NCBI GenBank assembly: GCA_963169595.1
Contig: CAUJFM010000376.1
Location: 1-10,120 of the forward strand
Source: Bacteroidota bacterium
GTDB taxonomy: Bacteria; Bacteroidota; Bacteroidia; Flavobacteriales_F; PHOS-HE28
Reading direction: 5' to 3'
DNA: 10,120 nt
Below the pieces are notes generated by a model that did no database searches, was not told the DNA's origin, and worked only from the letters and a program-made list of their open reading frames with translations. Shown in pieces: positions 6,376 to 10,120 of this stretch (positions are counted from its first letter, which is position 1; every line of letters begins with the position of its first letter). The translations under genes and the position numbers were made by a program.

Positions 6376-6726
6376 ATGTTCGAGCACCGCTCCAAACCCT
6401 TGTTGAGCCCCGGTCGGTTCGCCGCTCGGCAGCTACGCTTCCTCTTCGTGGCGGCGGTCATGGTGGTCTTTTCCCTGGCGCTGGGCGTGGCCGGTTACAT
6501 GGGACTGGCCGGCATGGGTTTCGTGGACGCGCTCTACAACGCCTCGATGATCCTGGGTGGCATGGGTCCGGTGGACACCTTGACCAGCGATGCGGCCAAG
6601 CTCTTCGCCTCAGCCTACGCGCTGTACAGCGGCATTGCCCTGCTGGGTACGATGGCGGTGATCCTGGCGCCGCTGGTGCACCGCATGTTGCACGCCCTGC
6701 ACTTGTCGGATGAGGAGCCGGATTAA
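6376..6726 (+). CDS. Small two-TM membrane protein with K+-channel-like pore layout but no GYG filter
   Basis: A 116-residue membrane protein I recognise only as a recurrent hypothetical. A basic N-terminus (residues 1-21) precedes TM1 (about 22-44). A re-entrant-looking segment follows (FVDALYNASMILGGMGPVDTL read in two parts, 49-69), then TM2 (about 75-99) and an acidic tail SDEEPD. The order helix, pore-helix-like segment, Gly-rich turn, D/T turn, and helix beginning KLFASAYALYSGIALL matches the ion-channel-2 (two-TM K+ channel) layout closely. However, the selectivity filter T-x-G-Y-G is replaced by ILGGMGPV. Whether it conducts ions is unknown. It stands alone on the plus strand, divergent from DUF486/antiporter; its TAA overlaps the stop of the convergent PaaY-like gene by 4 bp. 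The channel resemblance is by eye, without structure support. Confidence 0.8.
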   Translation: MFEHRSKPLLSPGRFAARQLRFLFVAAVMVVFSLALGVAGYMGLAGMGFVDALYNASMILGGMGPVDTLTSDAAKLFASAYALYSGIALLGTMAVILAPLVHRMLHALHLSDEEPD

Positions 6727-7322
6727 CCGCTCTTCCGCGTGGTGCCCCACGTGCGGTAGTTCACCGTGATCGGGGGGCGGTCGGCGGGCACTTCGCGCAA
6801 CGGTTCACAAGGCTGCAGGCTGGCGTGCAGCTCCGCAGGCAGCTGCTGGTACAGGCGGGTGCCTTCGGTCTTCCAGGCGATCATGTCGTCACTCACCGCC
6901 TTCACCACCCGCGCCGGATTGCCCACGATCACCTGGCGGGGCTCCCATACGCTGTCCGCCGGCAGGAAGCTGAGCGCGCCCACGATGCACTCGTGCCCCA
7001 GCACCACATTGTCCATGAGCACGGCGTTCATGCCCACCAGGCAGTTGCGTCCCACATGGGCTCCATGGATGATGGCGCCATGGCCGATGTGCGCACCTTC
7101 CTCCAGCCGCACGGTGACCCCGGGGACCATGTGCACGGTGCAGTTCTCCTGCACGTTGCAGCCATCGGCGATGATGATCTCCCCCCAGTCGCCCCGCAGC
7201 GCTGCACCCGGTCCGATGTACACGTCGCGCCCGATGATGACGTTGCCGGTGACCGCGGCCTGCGGGTGCACGAAGGCCGATGGATGCACCACCGGACGGT
7301 ATCCGTTGAAGGCATAGAGCAT
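6723..7322 (-). CDS. PaaY-like gamma-carbonic-anhydrase family hexapeptide protein
   Basis: A 199-residue left-handed beta-helix protein. Metal-binding histidines of the gamma-carbonic anhydrase fold are present: H64 (CTVHMVPG) and H81/H86 (IGHGAIIHG, same 5-residue spacing as in Cam). So are R43 and D45 (LRGDW) and Q58 (NVQEN). The C-terminal extension (AWKTEGTRLYQQL ... EPLREVPADRPPI) closely resembles PaaY/CaiE proteins, which are about 195-200 residues. PaaY acts as a thioesterase in phenylacetate degradation, while other family members are carbonic anhydrases or of unknown function. No paa genes are visible here, so activity is open. I chose ATG 7322 (MLYAFNGYRPVVHPSAFVHP, the usual family N-terminus) over the upstream ATG at 7346, which would precede the -7-like box. 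Confidence 0.9.
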   Translation of the reverse strand: MLYAFNGYRPVVHPSAFVHPQAAVTGNVIIGRDVYIGPGAALRGDWGEIIIADGCNVQENCTVHMVPGVTVRLEEGAHIGHGAIIHGAHVGRNCLVGMNAVLMDNVVLGHECIVGALSFLPADSVWEPRQVIVGNPARVVKAVSDDMIAWKTEGTRLYQQLPAELHASLQPCEPLREVPADRPPITVNYRTWGTTRKSG

Positions 7323-7332
7323 GGTCGTCCGG

Positions 7333-7340
7333 CGAAAGTA
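7333..7340 (-). promoter_or_regulatory. Candidate -7 element for the PaaY-like gene
   Basis: On the minus strand this reads TACTTTCG, one mismatch from TAnnTTTG, ending 10 nt before ATG 7322. It has the same TTTCG ending as the element before the channel-like gene. A second weaker option is CAGGTTTG (minus strand, 7405-7412), which would give a leader of about 80 nt running through the GTTAAGT repeats. Confidence 0.35.
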
Positions 7341-7375
7341 CGGCACCCCTCCGGGCGGGGCCCTGCCAGCGCCTA

Positions 7376-7397
7376 TGTTAAGTCTGGGTTAAGTTCG
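7376..7397. promoter_or_regulatory. Pho-box-like tandem 11-bp repeat upstream of the phosphate transport operon
   Basis: Two adjacent 11-mers, TGTTAAGTCTG (7376-7386) and GGTTAAGTTCG (7387-7397), share GTTAAGT in the same register, so the half-sites are exactly 11 bp apart. Direct repeats of 11-bp period are the hallmark of PhoB/PhoP-family binding sites. On the minus strand the halves read CTTAACCC-AGA-CTTAACAT, very close to the cyanobacterial Pho-box octamer (Py-TTAA-Py-Py-T/A with 3-bp spacers). The site is 33 bp upstream of the -7 box of the DUF47-PiT operon, a sensible position for phosphate-starvation control. The role is inferred from pattern and neighbours. Confidence 0.5.
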
Positions 7398-7430
7398 TAC
7401 ATCCCAAACCTGACCGATCCCCTGGCCCGA

Positions 7431-7438
7431 TACTTTTG
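7431..7438 (+). promoter_or_regulatory. Bacteroidota -7 promoter element for the DUF47-pit operon
   Basis: TACTTTTG is a perfect match to TAnnTTTG and ends 19 nt before the ATG at 7458. No obvious -33 TTG is present, which fits a promoter needing an activator at the upstream 11-bp repeats. No ribosome binding site is seen in the leader. Confidence 0.6.
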
Positions 7439-7457
7439 GCCGCCGAAAACGCACCCC

Positions 7458-8105
7458 ATGTCCCTCGAGAGCTTCCTCCAGATCTTCAAGCCGCGTGACC
7501 GTGTCTTCTTCTTCCACTTCGAGGCCTCGGCCGCGAACGTGCTGAAGATGTCGGAGGACCTCATCGCGATCATGAACACGGAACCGGGCTCCCAGCGCAC
7601 CGCGCTGCTGGAGCGTCTGGAGATCGCCGAGCACGCCAACGATGACCTGACGCACACCATCTTCACGGACCTGGCGCGCAACTTCATCACCCCGATCGAC
7701 CGGGAGGACATCCACTACCTGGCCACCAGCCTGGATGATGTGGCCGATTTCATCCTCGCCTCAGCCAAGAACCTGGAGCTCTTCGGAGTGGGCAAGCCGG
7801 ACGAGACCTGCCGCGAGCTGGCCCGCCTGGTGAACGAGGGCTGCAAGATCGTGCAGATGGCCGTGCAGGGCCTGCGCAACATGCACAAGACCAATGCCCA
7901 CGCCGAGTTCGTGGTGCAGATCAACAGCATGGAGAACGAGGCCGACGAGGTCTTCGATCGTGCCATCCAGCGCCTGTTCGCCAACGAGAAGGACCCGATC
8001 CAGCTCATCCGGATGCGCGACACCTACAGCACGCTGGAGCTGGCCACGGACAAGTGCGAGGACGTGGGCAACGTCATCGAGTCCATCATGCTGAAGTACG
8101 CCTGA
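7458..8105 (+). CDS. DUF47 family PhoU-like regulator of phosphate transport
   Basis: A 215-residue all-helical cytosolic protein of the DUF47/PhoU-related family, typically about 205-215 residues and very often encoded next to PiT transporters. Recognisable features are a short N-terminal segment (SLESFLQIFKPRDRVFFFHFE), E/H-rich helices with ERLEIAEHANDDLTH (52-66) and TPIDREDIHYLATSLDDVADF (read as two parts, 78-98), then ENEADEVFDRAI (142-153) and a terminal DKCEDVGNVIESIMLKYA. The paired ExxxxD / E..AD motifs are the metal-binding signatures of PhoU-like bundles. It probably controls the activity of the PiT partner. The start at 7458 gives the family N-terminus and follows a perfect -7 box; the longer frame back to 6825 is antisense to the PaaY-like gene. 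It ends 4 nt before pit. Confidence 0.93.
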   Translation: MSLESFLQIFKPRDRVFFFHFEASAANVLKMSEDLIAIMNTEPGSQRTALLERLEIAEHANDDLTHTIFTDLARNFITPIDREDIHYLATSLDDVADFILASAKNLELFGVGKPDETCRELARLVNEGCKIVQMAVQGLRNMHKTNAHAEFVVQINSMENEADEVFDRAIQRLFANEKDPIQLIRMRDTYSTLELATDKCEDVGNVIESIMLKYA

Positions 8106-8109
8106 GCGC

Positions 8110-9240
8110 ATGACCCTGCTCATCGTCATCATCGCGCTGGCGTTGATATTCGACTATATCAACGGCTTCCACGACGCGGCCAACTCCATCGCCACCATCG
8201 TAAGCACCAAGGTGCTTACGCCGTTCCAGGCGGTGGTCTGGGCCGCGGCCTTCAACTTCATCGCCTACTTCATCTTCAGCGATCACCACGTGGCCAACAC
8301 GGTGGCCAAGACCGTGCACGAGGAGTTCATCACCCTGCGCGTGGTGCTGGCGGGCCTCCTTGCGGCCATCACGTGGAACCTGATCACCTGGTGGTACGGC
8401 ATCCCCAGCAGCTCGTCGCACACCCTCATCGGTGGTTTCGCCGGTGCGGCCCTGGCCGGGGCAGGCTTCGACCTGAGCAGCGTGAACATGGAGAAGATCG
8501 GTCTGGTGGCCGCCTTCATCTTCCTCGCTCCCCTCGTGGGCATGATCATCTCCATCTTCATCACGCTGGTGACCCTGGTGCAACGCCTCTGGCTCCGTCT
8601 GCTCCTCATCGGCGCAGCCACGGCCATCACCTCGCTGTACATCCTGAAGAACGCTGACCTGAAGATCGCCATGGCCTTGTTCGCCCTGGTGTTCATGGTC
8701 AGCTATGTGTGGGACCTCACCAGGGCACCGAGCGCCTTGCGCACGGCCAATCTGTACAAGCGCCTTCAGCTCCTGTCCTCCGCCGCGTTCAGCATCGGCC
8801 ACGGTGGCAACGACGCGCAGAAGGTGATGGGCATCATCATGGTGGCCCTGGTGGCCGGTGGTGAGGCTTCCTCGCTTGATGAGATGCCGTACTGGGTGCC
8901 CCTGGCCTGCTATGGCGCCATTGGCCTGGGCACGCTAAGCGGTGGCTGGAAGATCGTGAAGACCATGGGTACCCGCATCACCAAGGTGACGCCGCTGGAA
9001 GGCGTGTGCGCCGAAAGCGCCGGTGCCATGACGCTCTATATGACCGAGCAGATGGGCATCCCGGTGAGCACCACCCACACCATCACGGGTTCCATCATCG
9101 GCGTGGGGGCCACCAAGCGCCTCAGTGCTGTGCGTTGGGGGGTCACGATGCGCCTGCTCTGGGCTTGGATCCTCACCATCCCCGTGAGCGCAGTGCTCGC
9201 GGCGCTGGCCTGGTGGGTCTGCGGCTTCTTCGGGATCTGA
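8110..9240 (+). CDS. pit: PiT family inorganic phosphate transporter
   Basis: A 376-residue membrane protein with about ten helices, a typical size for short bacterial PiT proteins. The two inverted halves carry both PiT signatures. The first half has GFHDAANSIA (19-28) and IPSSSSHTLIGG (98-109); the second has GHGGNDAQKVMG (230-241) and IPVSTTHTITGSIIGVG (317-333). These form the phosphate and cation binding sites, and transport is symport with H+ or Na+. Phosphate is the likeliest substrate; PiT proteins can also move sulfate, but the DUF47 partner favours phosphate. It begins 4 nt after DUF47 without a Shine-Dalgarno sequence, so translation is probably coupled. A perfect 10-bp inverted repeat lies about 90 nt into the coding region (8199-8220). 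Confidence 0.96.
   Translation: MTLLIVIIALALIFDYINGFHDAANSIATIVSTKVLTPFQAVVWAAAFNFIAYFIFSDHHVANTVAKTVHEEFITLRVVLAGLLAAITWNLITWWYGIPSSSSHTLIGGFAGAALAGAGFDLSSVNMEKIGLVAAFIFLAPLVGMIISIFITLVTLVQRLWLRLLLIGAATAITSLYILKNADLKIAMALFALVFMVSYVWDLTRAPSALRTANLYKRLQLLSSAAFSIGHGGNDAQKVMGIIMVALVAGGEASSLDEMPYWVPLACYGAIGLGTLSGGWKIVKTMGTRITKVTPLEGVCAESAGAMTLYMTEQMGIPVSTTHTITGSIIGVGATKRLSAVRWGVTMRLLWAWILTIPVSAVLAALAWWVCGFFGI
8199..8220. repeat. Perfect 10-bp inverted repeat inside pit
   Basis: The arms CGTAAGCACC (8199-8208) and GGTGCTTACG (8211-8220) are exact reverse complements separated by AA. It covers codons 31-37 of pit (V-S-T-K-V-L-T), using GTA, CTT and ACG, which look uncommon in this GC-rich window. 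As RNA it would fold as a 9-bp stem with a CAAG tetraloop; as DNA it is an operator-like dyad. Function unknown. Confidence 0.55.
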
Positions 9241-9254
9241 TCGTCCTCGGGGCC

Positions 9255-9266
9255 TGATGGCCATCA
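9255..9266. repeat. 12-bp perfect palindrome between pit and the GlmU-like gene
   Basis: TGATGGCCATCA is self-complementary over its full length, 14 nt after the pit stop. It could be a small operator or the base of a weak hairpin. No U-tract follows, so it is not a convincing terminator. The 66-bp spacer is otherwise plain. Confidence 0.35.
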
Positions 9267-9279
9267 CCGATCGGGCGGC

Positions 9280-9287
9280 TACCTTGG
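9280..9287 (+). promoter_or_regulatory. Candidate -7 element for the GlmU-like gene
   Basis: TACCTTGG, one mismatch from TAnnTTTG, ends 19 nt before the ATG at 9307, the same distance as the perfect element of the DUF47-pit operon. The context CTACCTTGGTGCGC resembles that of the NYN gene. Confidence 0.4.
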
Positions 9288-9306
9288 TGCGCTGAACCTT
9301 CGGTCC

Positions 9307-10120
9307 ATGTCGATCATCCTGAACGATGCCGGGCTTCACCGCCCGCTGCTCCCGCTCACTTTCACCCGTCCTGTGGGCCATCTGCGTCCGGGCATCCTGC
9401 GCCTGGGCGAGGGTTGGTACGTGCGCAGCGGACTGGCCGTGGGCTATCGCACGGAGACCTACCTGGCCGGTGCCTTCCCCGTGCCCGAGGGCGAGGTGCA
9501 GTTCGAGGTGGATGGGGGGCTGTTCCCCACGGACCAGCTGGTCTCGGCGGTGATGGACCTGCGCGCGGGCCAGGTGCTGGTGAAGGACGGTCGTGCGCTG
9601 GCCTTCTGCCTGGAGGGCCGCAGCGTGCCCGGTGAGGCGGATTGGACCGCACCGCCTGCCTACCTCACCGCAGTGCCCTTCACCGGGGAAGTCATCCGCT
9701 TCGAGCGTCCATGGCACCTGTTCCAGCACTGTGGCAAGGCCATCGAGCACGACTTTGCCCTGCTCACCGAAGGCCGCCGGTCCCAGCCGCTCAGCGCGCT
9801 GAACACCGTGGTGGGTGATCCGGACCGCATCTTCCTGGAGGAGGGTACGGTCGTGGAGGCCAGCATCCTCAACACGAAGGCCGGCCCCATCTACATCGGC
9901 AAGGGTGCGGAGGTCATGGAAGGGTGCATCATCCGCGGCCCCCTGGTGCTGGGGGACCATGCGCAGTTGAAGATGGGGGCCAAGGTGTACGGGCCCAGTG
10001 CCTTCGGTCCCGAATGCCGGATCGGCGGCGAAGTGAACAACAGCGTGGTGCTGGGCATCAGCAACAAGGGCCACGATGGCTTCCTGGGCACCAGCGTGCT
10101 GGGCGAATGGTGCATCCAGG
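9307..10120 (+). CDS. GlmU-like putative sugar nucleotidyltransferase with left-handed beta-helix (partial, 3' end missing)
   Basis: An open frame of 271 complete codons runs off the right edge. The N-terminus (MSIILNDAGL ... LLPLTFTRPVGHLRPGILRL) and the beta-helix segment (NTVVGDPDRIFLEEGTVVEAS, read from 166; GPIYIGKGAEVMEGCIIRGP; GEVNNSVVLGISNKGHDGFL) match the Bacteroidota 'alternative GlmU' family. Those proteins are about 390 residues and are proposed to make UDP-GlcNAc from glucosamine-1-phosphate. The N-terminal domain (1-160) lacks the usual G-x-G-T-R-M nucleotide-binding loop, as relatives I recall do, so nucleotidyltransfer is not demonstrated by sequence. Hexapeptide repeats from about residue 168 imply a trimeric acyltransferase-like fold. 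The gene follows pit by 66 nt with its own candidate -7 box; substrate is inferred from family. Confidence 0.87.
   Translation, partial: MSIILNDAGLHRPLLPLTFTRPVGHLRPGILRLGEGWYVRSGLAVGYRTETYLAGAFPVPEGEVQFEVDGGLFPTDQLVSAVMDLRAGQVLVKDGRALAFCLEGRSVPGEADWTAPPAYLTAVPFTGEVIRFERPWHLFQHCGKAIEHDFALLTEGRRSQPLSALNTVVGDPDRIFLEEGTVVEASILNTKAGPIYIGKGAEVMEGCIIRGPLVLGDHAQLKMGAKVYGPSAFGPECRIGGEVNNSVVLGISNKGHDGFLGTSVLGEWCIQ

Noticed and set aside
4809..6713. Plus-strand open frame of 634 codons opposite the antiporter and DUF486 genes
   Set aside because: Low-complexity His/Glu/Asp/Gln-rich translation typical of a GC-rich antisense shadow; the minus strand encodes clear conserved families.
9241..9306. Terminator between pit and the GlmU-like gene
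   Set aside because: Only a short palindrome without a T-tract is present; not enough to call an intrinsic terminator.
8935..10074. Minus-strand open frame of 379 codons opposite pit and the GlmU-like gene
   Set aside because: Composition is His/Gly/Arg-rich with no domain; both plus-strand genes are strongly supported.
1..10120. CRISPR, insertion sequences, tRNA/rRNA genes, defence or toxin-antitoxin modules
   Set aside because: No repeat-spacer arrays, transposase motifs, inverted terminal repeats or RNA gene signatures were seen; composition is uniform across the window.

Overview
The window looks like a chromosomal segment of a GC-rich (by eye about 60-65%) member of the Bacteroidota, probably an uncultured Flavobacteriales-like lineage. 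Three things point that way. The protein families include a DUF4468-like secreted protein and the Bacteroidota-type GlmU-like sugar nucleotidyltransferase. Genes lack convincing Shine-Dalgarno sequences, even inside tight operons. Elements matching the Bacteroidota sigma -7 box (TAnnTTTG) lie 19-30 nt before several start codons. Taxonomy is an inference; no rRNA or marker gene is present.

Left part (1-2289): on the minus strand, a DUF4468-like exported protein is followed by a two-TM sensor protein (CHASE3-like, probably a histidine kinase) that runs off the left edge. Divergent to them is a NYN-nuclease / cold-shock-domain fusion on the plus strand. It ends tail-to-tail, with overlapping stop codons, against a minus-strand signalling cassette.

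Signalling cassette (2286-3818, minus): receiver, receiver, then a soluble histidine kinase without a sensor domain and with an eroded G2 ATP-lid motif. None of the three carries an output domain, so the partner must be elsewhere.

Ion block (3876-6726): a DUF486 membrane protein and a CPA2 cation/proton antiporter with a KTN (TrkA-type) regulatory tail form a 3-nt-spaced minus operon. Divergent to it is a small two-TM protein laid out like a K+-channel pore but without a GYG filter. The divergent spacer carries a bipartite direct repeat, one copy by each start.

Right part (6723-10120): a PaaY/gamma-carbonic-anhydrase hexapeptide protein (minus) is divergent from a DUF47 (PhoU-like) - PiT phosphate transporter operon. 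The spacer contains two GTTAAGT half-sites with exactly 11-bp periodicity, a Pho-box-like arrangement suited to the phosphate genes. The window ends inside a GlmU-like gene.

Most genes are ordinary housekeeping or transport genes. I did not find a clear defence system, mobile element, CRISPR array or RNA gene. The best candidates for something undescribed are the filterless channel-like protein with its repeat-bearing promoter region, the Pho-box-like site, and a dyad inside the PiT coding sequence built with codons that look uncommon for this window. No gene-free stretch exceeds 300 bases.
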